NCBI GenBank assembly: GCA_001970855.1
Contig: LSSN01000059.1
Span: 1-64,000, forward strand
Origin: Smittium culicis
Lineage: Eukaryota; Kickxellomycota; Harpellomycetes; Harpellales; Legeriomycetaceae
DNA: 64,000 bases
Reading direction: 5' to 3'
The position numbers and the translations under genes are program-made. Each line of letters begins with the position of its first letter. Position 1 is the first letter of the stretch. The notes beneath the pieces are model-generated. The model was not told the DNA's origin and made no database searches. It saw only the letters and a program-made list of their open reading frames with translations. Shown piece by piece: positions 23,016 to 33,609 of the stretch.

Positions 23016-23180
23016 ATGGATATTCTTGCGTCATATCTCTTCAACTCTGAAGACTTGCTTCACAATAAAAGATTTTTAACCTCAAAAAAAACCCCCATCA
23101 AAAATATAATACTCACCTGTGGACCACTTTTATGCAACAGTTCTTGCAATACGTCCCACAACCCCTCTATCAAATACTAA
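23016..23180 (+). CDS. Possible small protein downstream of a CCAAT/TATA promoter
   Basis: The ATG at 23016 opens 54 codons (MDILASYLFNSEDLLHNKRF...), ending TAA at 23178-23180. The C-terminal half contains ITLTCGPLLCNSSCN-like cysteine pairs. It lies about 100 bp after the CCAAT/TATA pair. The minus strand of the same segment carries good 5' splice-site strings (CAGGTGAGT at about 23116, GAGGTGAG at about 23196), so the coding strand is unresolved. No family recognised. Confidence 0.2.
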   Translation: MDILASYLFNSEDLLHNKRFLTSKKTPIKNIILTCGPLLCNSSCNTSHNPSIKY

Positions 23181-23580
23181 TTAAATTATTTCTCACCTCA
23201 CACCCCCCTCGCTTTAGTATCTACCAATTCCTGTTAAACGCAGTATATAAAAACCTTCTAATAAATAAAGGCCTAAAAAGTCTACCCTTCAGTGACTTTA
23301 TCCTTTAATAGGAAATACTTCAATCAAAAAAAAAAAAAGCACACGTGTCATCTCTCAAATCTTAGAGAAAAAAAATGTAAACAATTAACAAAGAGTATAA
23401 AAATTTATATCGATAACATAATCTTTTCTACTAATAATAAAAAAAATCTTTGGATGTTTTATTATCAATTTGAAGCTCAAAGAGACAGAGAGAGAAATTA
23501 AACTAAACCCAAATTTTTTACAAAGAGGAAATGAATTCATCGCCAAAACAAATACAAGAATTCAATAGTATTGTCTAATT

Positions 23581-24582
23581 TTAAAGGCGCTTGTATATAC
23601 ATAGAGTTGCTGACCTTCCATTTATCTGCTCGATCTCTATAACCACCAATGCTCCACTGCTGCCACTCTCCCCAATAAAATATATAATTTGGCTGTACAA
23701 TCCTTCACGTAGCATCATTGCGTCTTCGAACCTAACTCTCATGCGATACCTATCTTGGATTCCACTCTCGTTTATACTAACTACTGGAATAACTCTCACT
23801 GGATCATTTTCCCCAAATGCACGCATCCTTCTAGACGCTTCGTGCCAACTAATACCGGCAGATCCGGATATCTGTGCATGATTATGATCGCTCATCTGCT
23901 CCTCTCTATTTCTCCCCACAGCTCCTGCACTCACCCTCAGTCGACCAAGAAGCATCTCATACTGCTCAAGTATATTCCCGTATTCCCTGGCACCGCCACC
24001 ACCACCGCCACCACCGCTGCCATCATACACCCCGAAACTCATCTCAAGGCTCCGCATCGCCGCCGCATTGCTCGGATGTCTAATCATATTGTCAAGCCGC
24101 ACCCCTTGCCGCCGAAAAATATCCGTCCGCTCGTCCACACCTCCAATTGCCGCTCCACTCCCACTGCTACCTTCTCCGCTACGAACTACACCCACTACTT
24201 GACTTCCGCCTCCGCCTAGATCTTCGCCATATAATAACTTCACACCCTGACTACTGCCACTAAACAGCCTTACATGGTCTCTCGCTTCTTCACCATCATT
24301 GCTGTCCGATACTGATCTATCCATACCCATCACATCCGTAACACCCAACGCGCCTGGTTCGTCTCCGCAATTAACTGCGCCCCTCCTTATTCCATCCTCG
24401 TCTCCAATCTGCGCATTAACTACCTCCTCATCCTCATCCTCCTGATCACTCCCAAATCCGTTCTCTGAACAATCTCTGCATCCCAATAAGCAGCTGTCTT
24501 CTCCTTCCTCAAGTCCATCAACGCTCACGCAACACCTTAAACCCCCGCACACATGTTCGCCAATATTTCTAATAACTGCCAT
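23581..24582 (-). CDS. Hypothetical acidic, glycine-rich protein
   Basis: The encoded protein has 333 residues if translation starts at MAVIRNIGEHVCGG. An upstream in-frame ATG at 24645 would add 21 residues, but they fall in an A/T-rich leader, so I prefer the internal one. The N-terminal 50 residues hold seven cysteines (CGGLRCC, SCLLGCRDC). An acidic stretch follows (SDQEDEDEEVV), then a low-complexity Ser/Gly region with a nine-glycine run, then a more ordered C-terminal domain of about 120 residues (SWHEASRRMRAFGENDPVRV, VVSINESGIQDRYRMRVRFE, ...LVVIEIEQINGRSATL). Composition is much less AT-rich than the flanks. No signal peptide. I recognise no family; it may be lineage-specific. Confidence 0.6.
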   Translation of the reverse strand: MAVIRNIGEHVCGGLRCCVSVDGLEEGEDSCLLGCRDCSENGFGSDQEDEDEEVVNAQIGDEDGIRRGAVNCGDEPGALGVTDVMGMDRSVSDSNDGEEARDHVRLFSGSSQGVKLLYGEDLGGGGSQVVGVVRSGEGSSGSGAAIGGVDERTDIFRRQGVRLDNMIRHPSNAAAMRSLEMSFGVYDGSGGGGGGGGAREYGNILEQYEMLLGRLRVSAGAVGRNREEQMSDHNHAQISGSAGISWHEASRRMRAFGENDPVRVIPVVSINESGIQDRYRMRVRFEDAMMLREGLYSQIIYFIGESGSSGALVVIEIEQINGRSATLCIYKRL

Positions 24583-24645
24583 TTCTCTTTTCCAAAATAA
24601 AAAAAAAAAAAGACCTGCTGGGGGGATTAATTTTTTTTCTTTCAA

Positions 24646-27616
24646 TTTGCTTTTGTTACTCGTAACTCGTTTATTTATTTTGCTGCAATATTTGATATAA
24701 ATAAAGCAAATTCAGTGTTATAATACTCGAGAAACTATACACTTCTCGTTTTAAACATACTAATCCCACTCCGTTTATTAATAAAAATAAAAAAATATGG
24801 TATTCATCTCTTTATATAAAAGTAACAAACCTAGCATAACTTCTTAAAACATCAATGAATGGCTGCATTCACCTCTTCTCACAGTTTTTTTTTAAAATGT
24901 TCTTAGTAATTATTATACTTGCAAAATACTGATTTAATAGTAAAATAAAGCCTCACGTCCATTAATCAATTATAATTCAACCCATATCCCAGTCCAATTC
25001 CAAAAGATCCTTTAACCACCCCCTCCATCCATGCCACTATTTTTATTAAATAGATTGCATTGTTCCTTCGTCTTTTGCATTTACACAAATAAATACATAA
25101 TTACACAATAAACCATTATCATAATCAGCATTCACCATATCACTAAATACCCAAATTACAATCCCACTTTTTTTAACGGGAGGTGAGGGCATTCAATGTT
25201 CATATCTTTTTCAAAACGCATCCCAGATTCTGGTGGAGATAATGTAAGATTTTAAAACCTGTTCACATTTAAAATAATACCAAGTAGACTTGCATAAAAT
25301 CCAAAAAGTAATTATCCCCCGTCCCATCAATAAATAACCTCTTTCCCATCGCTGATATCAGTTTATTAATCTTGCGGATATTAGCACCAATACCACAATT
25401 GAACCAACCTCCAGTCCCACATCCCCGATCCTTTTAAAGTCTTGTTAAGAGTTAAATAACATTACTCTCCATATTATTAAAAAAAAAAACAAAGTTCTAG
25501 ACAAGATTATAGATCGCAAAATAAAAAAAAAGAAATTGTAATTATATCTATTCCAAAGAGCGGAATGAATCATTTTTGGAAAAAAAAAAAAAAAAAGCTA
25601 ATCTTTTAAGCCATTAAATCGCAGATATTGTTTCTCAAATTTTTTATTGTGAAAAAAATTTCAATTAACAAGTCTGATAAATTAAATGTAATAAACGAGA
25701 TAAATCAAGCATGTATAGGCGATGAGGGGGACGAAAAAAAAAAAGGTGGGTGAACTGTAAGTTAGCACTTTTAGCCTTCAGAAACTTGTAAAAAATATTA
25801 AATAAAAAAAGATCAGTCGTGAGAAAGAATAAACGTTCAGTTCGATATAAAATTCACTATTAATCTCACCATAAAAATGCTTAGTTTTTGATATAGAAAA
25901 ATTAGTTAGTATAGAAAATCAAAAACAAATTTCATTTCAGAAAAATTAAACAAACTCGCATAGTAAACCTATATATATATATATATATTTATATAAAAGA
26001 GAGAACAGCTAGCTTAAAAGCTATTATCTGAGAGCATCTTTTTTATTTATTATTTTCGCAATGCTTGCGCAATATTTTTTTTTACTTTTTTTTTGAGTAA
26101 TAAAATCTTTTAAACGCTTGCTTCTTAACCAACACAAAAAAAAACAAATGCAGGCTAATACCCATATTGACAAGTAACTAAAAAAACTCTATTTTTTTTT
26201 ATTAATATTTAAATCCATCGTTTAAAAATCAAAGGAAAAGTATCCATACTTCTTCAACTAATATTTGGTATTGTCTTGTATTGTATCCTATCCATTATGT
26301 CTCCAAGCGATCTTGTATTTTGTAAATTACATTTTACTAATAGATATTTTCCATTATTATCAATTATACTTTATAAAATAACGTATTTATAGCTTTGGAA
26401 ATAATCGTGCGCCATTATGAATAACAAATATATCTGTTTTCTTATTCTTGCATACAAATTATATATATATGTTATACCAATACTAGCCATCCGAGTATGA
26501 TTCCGAGTGAGAAACCCCCCCCCCCCTTTCCACGATCACAGGCTTTATTTTTGGGATCTATCATGAACCCCTTTTTTAATTTTCCTGCGATACTTTTTTT
26601 TTATTTTTTGTGACATTACATTCAAGCCCGCATCTCTACAAAAATATCCATCAAAAAAAAAAAAAAATTCTACTTAATGACCAACCCATTGCTATATTAT
26701 GTTGCTGTTATCGATGTTGAGTTTATGAATTTTATTTTTTGGTATGCTTATTTATTTATTTATTTATTTATTTAATATTTCAAAGTATTCTTGTTTATGT
26801 TGTTCGCTAATACTTGAGCTAATTTAATAATTGTTCATGAAATCTACATTTTACTTTGAACCAGTATGGAATTTCAATTTAGTACATATATAAAATGTTT
26901 TCCTTCATACACAAATTTTATGGAGTTACGTGCTAATTCATTTTTAAAATTTAACTGTTATTGATTTTATGGCTTGTGTATATATCAAAGTTAGATGATA
27001 AGTGAGGCAACATAAGATCAGTTATTATTATCTATCAAAATGACATTTCTTCATGAATAGAAAAAGCTTATCCATATATCATATCGATAATTCTGAGCGA
27101 AAAGAACATTAATATTTTTTTATTAGTATATGGAAATACAGAGAATATAATTGCACAAACTACTATTACCCAACAGTTAATGCATGAAAAGATAGCAAAA
27201 GTTAGTTATAAGTAGTATTTGAACCTGGCCAGCTGTGTTATTGATTTTATATATTGCCAGCCGCAATTTACTTTAAACTGAAACGTGATGCTCTTGACGT
27301 TCAGAATTTCACTTGTGGAGTAACATAGTACGTTATAAATATCACCTATTCACACTAAAAGTTTTAATAAGAAGCAATCGGATAAATATCGTTTTAGAAA
27401 ATAATCAATTTATTGAAGGATAAATCAAGATACGGATAAAAGTTAAAATAAGGTAACAAGAAGCTGGAAGTATATTCAAATAACTTTTATCCCTCTCCAT
27501 TTCCATAAAAAAAAAAAAAAAAAGGTAAATGAAGACTATAAAAGACTAAAGTGTAATGAAGTTTTTTTTTTTCTTTTAAAAAAAAAGAAAGAAAAATGGC
27601 GATGATAGGCAAACTA
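24646..27616. other. Gene-free AT-rich region with simple repeats
   Basis: Upstream region of the acidic protein gene, then AT-rich DNA. It holds an alternating TA run near 25970-25988, a TTTA/TATT tetranucleotide run near 26748-26775, a C run near 26515-26526 and many A/T homopolymers. No gene seen. Confidence 0.6.
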
Positions 27617-29499
27617 CTAAGAAATGAAGGATTTGTTTAGTTTAATCCAGTCGTAGTAGTATAGAAGGACTAGAAGAGGTTGACCAATGATACAAAAGCT
27701 GATCCAGAAAAGAGCGTTTCCGATGTTTGAGTTTGGGCGGCGATAGGACGAGACTGTTTGAGTTAGAGAGACAAGAGGGATTTGGAGGAGCATGCCAAAG
27801 AAAGAGTAGAGTCTAGTTGATTTAGTAGGAATTCCAAAAACAAGTTCGTGGAGGACGGCAGAGATGAAGAAGGTGATCGAGCCACCAATAAATGGTGATA
27901 GGTTGAATGGCGGCGAAGTTAACGGAATCATGATGTGGCGTTTGCAGAAATTATGGATGGGCAAGTTCCATAAACGCCAGTATGTGCCAAGATCGGTACT
28001 ATTCCACCAGTCAAGGTAAAAGCGGCGATCGCTAAAATTGAGGAGTTCGGCGAATAGATTGAGAGTGCTGTGGAAGAACGTGTAGAAGCCGACGAGCCAT
28101 AGCAGAGAAACAGCAACAGATAGTTTCAAGACACGTTCGCTGACCCAAGCTTGGTTTTTAGATTCGATGGCAGTAACAGAGTTGAATAATGTTGGGAAAG
28201 CGTATTGGTGTACGACGATGTACATTAGCGAAGTTAAAAAGACGATCTCAAGTAATCTTTTAGCTACAAAAGACGGGCGTATATTATGGGAAGATTTAGG
28301 GTAGGATGGCTGATAGCAAAGAGTGGGGACAGCCATGAAATAAATTAGGTTAGATAGTTTAATATTTTGAGGGTAAGGAATATCATAGGAGATAGGTCTG
28401 CCGATATATACAGTAGCTTCGCAAGAAGAGTTAATACTAAGGATATCTTTTTTAGAGAATTTAGTTTCGAGAAGTAAATCCTTATTAAATTTATCATCAT
28501 TGTATAAATAAGCACGTCGTAAGTCGAGATTGGTGGCATAGTAAGAGAATAGTTTTAGGGACAAAACAACCGAGGCCATCATATTGGCAGTTCCCAGCAG
28601 AGGGTTTGATACATGGTTAAATACGAGGAACGATGGTACAGCTAGGGCAAAGAAAATATTTAATGATTGTAAAATAAGGGTTACAAAGTCTCTGTTTACC
28701 ATTTCCTTAAACTTGAATTTAGCTGCAGAATCAACTTTAGAAAATGACTTTTCGTATTCTATTTGATTTCTTTTGTTTATAGCATCAGCTTCTTTTTTAT
28801 CAACAGGTGGGCTAGTGGTTGATCTATTCGAGTTATTGTTGTTGGTAGAGTTTTTTACAGCTATACTGCTTTCGGATTCAGAAAGCTGAGCAGACTCATG
28901 GTCGATAATGCTTGATTTTTTGTTTAGTTTGGATGGGGAATTTTTTTCAGATGTATTAGAAGTGGCAGAGCTTTCAAAGATTTCTTTTGCTTTAAATGCA
29001 GCAAATTTCTCGATAAAAAAGGCAAAGAAGAAATTGAATAAAAGGAAAAGCAAGATAACGATAGACATGAAATAATCGGAGGAGTCAAAATTAAAACCTG
29101 GTAAAGTAACAAGGATTCCATATTTAAGGTAGTTTTCCAAGATTAGACGGACCATCATTCCACCAAAAAGAAGGACTAAAATAAAAAAATTAGATCAAAG
29201 TATAGCTTTAATTTAAATAACAGGGAGGTTTTTTTAAGAAGTAGGAGTATAAATACCGATATACTGAATAAAAGATTGCAATTTATATGAGATTAAATAA
29301 AAGAATAGAGAAAATGATAGTAATTACTTACGGAAGAAGTTGACTAGACCATTATAGTTAGTTGATGGAGCGTTGGCATCCAGAACAGATATATGGCCTT
29401 CGGCATGAACAACTTGGGCTTGAGGGTATGGTTTTCCGCGTTTCTGGCGTTTTTGGCCAGAAGAGGATGAATCGGTTTTAGACTTTGAAGGAGACATGG
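27617..29499 (-). CDS. Diacylglycerol O-acyltransferase, DGAT1/MBOAT family
   Basis: Integral ER enzyme that makes triacylglycerol from diacylglycerol and acyl-CoA. Exon 2 is 27617-29175; the intron 29176-29331 (156 bp) has GTAAGT and TTTTAG ends. The splice joins NYNGLVNFF to LLLFGGMMVRLILENYLKYG, matching the first membrane segment of DGAT1. Further marks: NLIYFMAVPTLCYQPSYPKS, the acyl-CoA-site motif FYLDWWNSTDLGTYWRLWN, and SAVLHELVFGIP with the catalytic histidine. Several hydrophobic segments lie between. The ENxxKYG and FYxDWWN forms favour DGAT1 over sterol acyltransferases. A Ser/Asn-rich, disordered insert (about 60 residues) follows the second segment. Oddity: the ATG at 29499 (MSPSKSKTDSSSS) is out of frame with the conserved part of exon 1; a two-base shift in the CT-rich run near 29458 is needed. 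Confidence 0.88.
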
Positions 29500-30945
29500 T
29501 TTATTAAAAATGAATACTTTGAAGATAAGTACTTGAAATTAGGTAAATATAAGCTAGATAAAAAGTATTGGAAGAGATGAATCGAATACACTCGTAAATA
29601 ATTGAAGGGGATAAAAATATAATAATTTCAAAAGTGTATAAAGAGCAGTTAGTGGAGGTTGGAAATGGTGGGGATTAGTTGGAGGTAATTGCGAGGATAT
29701 AATAGCTAGTATTTCGATTAACAATGAATTAATAAAGCTTTCAAGAAAAGCTAAGAGGGCAGTGGTGTTAGAGTTGTTTGAGGGTAGCACATATAACACA
29801 AATTCTAGAAAAGTTTATTGGATTTGAGAAAGATGCGAGACGATATAGGGATATCGACGGAACAGTCAGATTGGTTACTGGGAATAGAGCGGGCTTAGAT
29901 AGGTGTGATATAATGAAAGATTAAACACGCTTAAGGCATACAAGTAAATATATGGGCAGAGAGAAAGAGGGGTGTGAATGGTTAGGGATATGGTAAGAAA
30001 GAGAGATAAAAGTGAGAGAGGGGTATTGTAAGTGAGAAAGAGAGAGGTATGGAAGTATTAATGGTGGAATAGTTGTAGACTTTGTGGGACAAAGAGTGTA
30101 TGAAGTTGAGTGAAAGTTTACAGCTATTTTGGTGCTTAGAATAAATCTGCATTTAAAGCCAAACAAATAACTTTAGTGAAACTAATTTCGTCGATTTAAT
30201 ATTTCGTGGATCTGTTTGCCTGCTAAATATCCACAATGCACTTATTGGGTCGAAAATAAGCCAGCAGCCAATAATTGGGTGAAAGAGTGGCTTAGTATTT
30301 ACTCTGCACTTATCCGTGGTTTACATACGTACTATAATTGGACAATAATGGCTTAATAGCCACAGAATTAGTGTTGGTAGATGTAATTGGGTGCCAGATA
30401 TTAGATTAAGAGTGGGCCAATTGAAAAATGTGAAACGGTTCAAGCAGGCGAAAGGGAGCTGACGAGAATTATGGGGGAAGAGTTGATTGAGCGAACGTGA
30501 AATATTAATAAGCAGAAATCTAATATTTAGTGTATGAATGATAAAAGTATGAATGTGAAATATTTAGTGTATGGATGATAGAATCTAAGAAAGCGAAGTA
30601 TTTCTATAGTTTTGAAAAAGAAAAGTACGAAATATTTGATCAGATAATAAAAGCAGAGATTAATGGCAAGAAAATTAAAAACATAAAACCAAATTTCTTC
30701 CGTTTAGCAAATAAATTTGTCTGTTTTTTTATAGTTTGCTAAATATCATCAAAATTGGCAGCGATTTCAGCCAATAGCTAAGATTATAGCTATTATAAAC
30801 CAAGAATTGAGCTGATTTTATTTGATCGAATTCTGCGCTGAAATAAAAAAAACACAAAATTCAATAAAGCAAAATTTATACTTTCAAATATTCATATATA
30901 GCTCTGTAAATCACTACAATAAAAAAAAAAAAAACATAACTGATA
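29500..30945. promoter_or_regulatory. Divergent intergenic region with ATTGG/CCAAT cluster
   Basis: Separates DGAT1 (minus) from the NOSIP-like gene (plus). The part near DGAT1 is purine-rich on the plus strand (30 kb, GAGAGAAAGAG-type), i.e. CT-rich in the DGAT1 sense. Between 30240 and 30425 there are at least five CCAAT/ATTGG boxes, one of them the facing pair CCAATAATTGGG at about 30269. Minus-strand frames at 29554-29799 and 29921-30166 are low-complexity pyrimidine translations, not genes. Confidence 0.5.
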
Positions 30946-32737
30946 ATGTCGAGGCATTCGAAAAACAACACCGCGAGAGGTTACTTCACCTATGCCGAGC
31001 GCCAAATGACCGATTATGGCACCAAGAAGGTTCTTATTTATACTGCTCTCATCTTACCACTAAAAACTCCTTCAATTTATTTTTTTTAACAAGATTTCAA
31101 ACGCAGTACCTTCGAAACGACTGCTTAACTCCTATTACCACTATTTAATGTTTGTTTTCGATACTGAAATCATGCAACAATTAAAATATAACCTTTTACT
31201 AAATCGTATATATAATTCTAGCAAAGGCTAGGGCAAGATTCAAAGATGAAATTTGACGTTTGTTACCTCTGTCTGCAGGAAGCGAAAAATCCAGTCTCTT
31301 GGTAATCCTTAATACTTTCAAAAAAAAAATATTATGTTAAATATATTTATGAATATTTTGCATAAATACTAACAGGTGTCGTTCGGTTTTTATTATAGTA
31401 AGATGGGCCATCTGAGCTGCAAAGAATGCGTTTACGAAAGTATCTTATCGCAAAAACAAGAAATCACAAGGCAAAAAGAGTTTTATATAAAGCAGCTAGA
31501 TTCTATAAAAGTAAATTTCAACTTCAAATATCTATATTTAACAGTCAATACATTCATTCGAATAAAATCCTCATTCAATTGTTTACATTTTTTCATTTTA
31601 TTAAAGGATAAAAAAGTAAAGCAGAATAATGATAGCAAGGCTCTAATAAGAAAGGAATTTGTTGAGTCTGAAACCCTTGGAACGAAATCACACTCAAAAT
31701 CTGATTTACCAAAAAGTAAATAAATCCATTTTATAACTCTCTTTGTCAAAAAGTTATTAACAATCTTTAAAATAATTTAAATCTTTTTTTTTAATCCGTT
31801 TTTTTTTTTTAGGTGTATGTGATACTTTATTTGCCTAACGAAAAAAAAAATATAACAAAACATCGATTCAATTATAAAAACTTGAGAATAGCTATTTATC
31901 TAACCAACTTTTTCTTTTATTTAATAACAAATTTTTTATAGAATAATACTCAATTAGCTAGCTTCTGGACAGTAAGTCACATCCTCACAACTTTGATATC
32001 AACAAAATTTATCTTCGCACCTCGCTATATCCTCACTATTCATATTATAGTTAATTCAATTTTTAATAATCTTTAATGATTTTAATAATTTTATGTACAA
32101 CCAATGCAGCCCAGTTTATCAACAGAAGCAGAACTTGTAGTAAAACCACCAACAAAAACTACAGTAGAATGTACAATGAACACTCCTCACTCGTTAAAGT
32201 AAAACCTTCTCCCCTCCTCTCTTCATTTTTCTCGTCTATATTCAACTGCTAGGAAATCTATACATTAACCACATCTTTACATCTAATAGACTTAAAGAAA
32301 TATACCCTGTGATATTTACTTTTGCTAAAAGCTCAGTCAAAGAAAAGCAAAATAAGGAAAAAATATGCCCTGCCTGCACAAAATCGCTAACTAACTCATC
32401 CAAGATATCGCGTAAGCAATTTTTAATAATCACGTTTACACTATCTAAAAAAAATACACAAATTAACATAAACTATTTAAAAACTTTTGCTAATTAAATA
32501 CATATAAATATAAATATAATTTTGGTAGTGTTGAGGAACTGTGGTCATGTGTTTTGTTTGGGCTGTGTTGATAAGTTTATCGTTTTAGAAAAAAAGTGTT
32601 TTCTTTGCAGTAAATCAACAGCTGGAAATAAACGCAACGAGGAAGGAGTCATTAACTTGGTCTCTGAAGGTACTGGGTTCGCTGGTGGCGGAGGGCAGGC
32701 CGAAGCGTCGAGATACGACCTTGGCTTCAACGTCTAA
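30946..32737 (+). CDS. NOSIP-like RING/U-box E3 ubiquitin ligase, eight exons
   Basis: Exons: 30946-31029, 31222-31301, 31399-31510, 31607-31715, 31942-31971, 32110-32198, 32290-32411, 32529-32737. The N-terminus MSRHSKNNTARGYFTYAERQ, then YGTKKQRLGQDSKMKFD, matches fungal NOSIP. The first split RING/U-box follows (FDVCYLCLQEAKNPVSCKMG, HLSCKECVYESILSQKQEI), then a charged helix, TQLASFWTPSLSTEAELV, and a second zinc-binding module (ICPACTKSLTNSSKISLLRN, CGHVFCLGCVDKF, KKCFLCSK). It ends GTGFAGGGGQAEASRYDLGF, the family C-terminus. Family members are ubiquitin ligases linked to the spliceosome. All phases agree except exon 4 to exon 5, which needs two extra bases; a GT flanked by AG and GTATGT at about 31813 could be a 2-base microexon. 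Intron 31511-31606 has no stop and is a multiple of three. Confidence 0.88.
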
Positions 32738-33330
32738 ATAATAATTTAAACCAGATAAAAAATATAAAATAAAAATTCAGTTCTATTGTCTCTCCACTTT
32801 ACTCGCATTCAAACAAAGAGTATACTATTGATTTTTTCTTTTCTTTTTTTTAACAAGATTTATGAAAATTTTCATAGTTGGATGTTGAAATACGAAGACA
32901 GTATCAATACGAAATTAAATAATTGCATATCTAGTTTAATCCAATTTTTTTTTTTTTTTTTTGGTATTCATAATGACTTTTGATAAAATATAAATTAATC
33001 TATTGTTAGTATTTAAAATTCTTTCGCCAACATTGAATGAAAAAAATTTTTGAATATATAAAATAACAAACCCCATAATTGATTATAAAATATTAAAGAT
33101 GATATACGTTTTGATAATAAGTTCAGGTTATGAAAAGCAAAAATCTTTTTATTAAAAAAAATCTAATGAACAGTGGTCACAGCTAAATTATCCAAAAAAA
33201 CAAGGCATATAAAAGGGCGAGAAGGAAAAAAAAAGTGGAAACTCGATTTAGTAGCGACATTGATCGGAAAGGGGGGGGGGAGGGGTGGGGATGAAGGAGG
33301 AATATAATATTAATAAAGATAAAAGGCGAA
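32738..33330. other. Convergent intergenic region with G-rich tract
   Basis: 3' flanks of the NOSIP-like gene and uS19m. AT-rich, except for GGGGGGGGGGAGGGGTGGGG at 33271-33290. That tract lies about 40 bp past the uS19m stop, where the uS19m transcript would be C-rich. Confidence 0.5.
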
Positions 33331-33609
33331 TTATTTGTTCTTGGTCAAGCGATACGAGAACGGTTTGCGGGTATGGCTGAACTCGCCGAGTTTCCTTCCG
33401 ATCATCTCTTCGGTAATATCAACCGGCTTGTACTCCTTGCCATTATGCACCAAAAACTTGGCGCCGACCATGTTCGGCATGATCGTGCAGCTCCTCACTT
33501 TCGTCTTTATCGGAACGTTCTGCTTGATATTCTCTGCAAGGTTTGGGAACACCACGAAAAATGGGCCCTTCCACACTGATCGCGCCTGATTAAATATCGT
33601 TACCCTCAT
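33331..33609 (-). CDS. RSM19: Mitochondrial small-subunit ribosomal protein uS19m
   Basis: The gene encodes 92 residues in one exon, the usual length for S19. The diagnostic N-terminal block is [11 protein letters not shown], followed by [20 protein letters not shown], which matches the family's R-x-S-x-I-x-P-x-x-x-G-x-x-F-x-V-H/Y-NG core. [20 protein letters not shown] then leads to [16 protein letters not shown]. The form is bacterial-type, as expected for the mitochondrial paralogue, rather than cytosolic uS19. In the ribosome it sits in the 30S head near uS13 and the A-site tRNA. There is no long presequence; some fungal Rsm19 proteins also begin close to this point. Neighbours are unrelated; RSM19 and NFS1 both serve mitochondria but share no operon-like arrangement. 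Confidence 0.95.
   Translation of the reverse strand: MRVTIFNQARSVWKGPFFVVFPNLAENIKQNVPIKTKVRSCTIMPNMVGAKFLVHNGKEYKPVDITEEMIGRKLGEFSHTRKPFSYRLTKNK

Noticed and set aside
23755..24219. Plus-strand frame of 154 codons, His/Thr/Pro-rich
   Set aside because: Antisense shadow of the acidic/Gly-rich minus-strand gene (poly-Gly reads as His/Ala/Thr or Pro repeats in antisense).
27200..27245. Possible tRNA T-arm (TTTGAACCTGG)
   Set aside because: No acceptor or anticodon stem can be formed around it on either strand.
29554..30166. Two minus-strand frames of 81 codons upstream of DGAT1
   Set aside because: Low-complexity pyrimidine-rich translation in a promoter-like region; no splice join to DGAT1 in phase was found.
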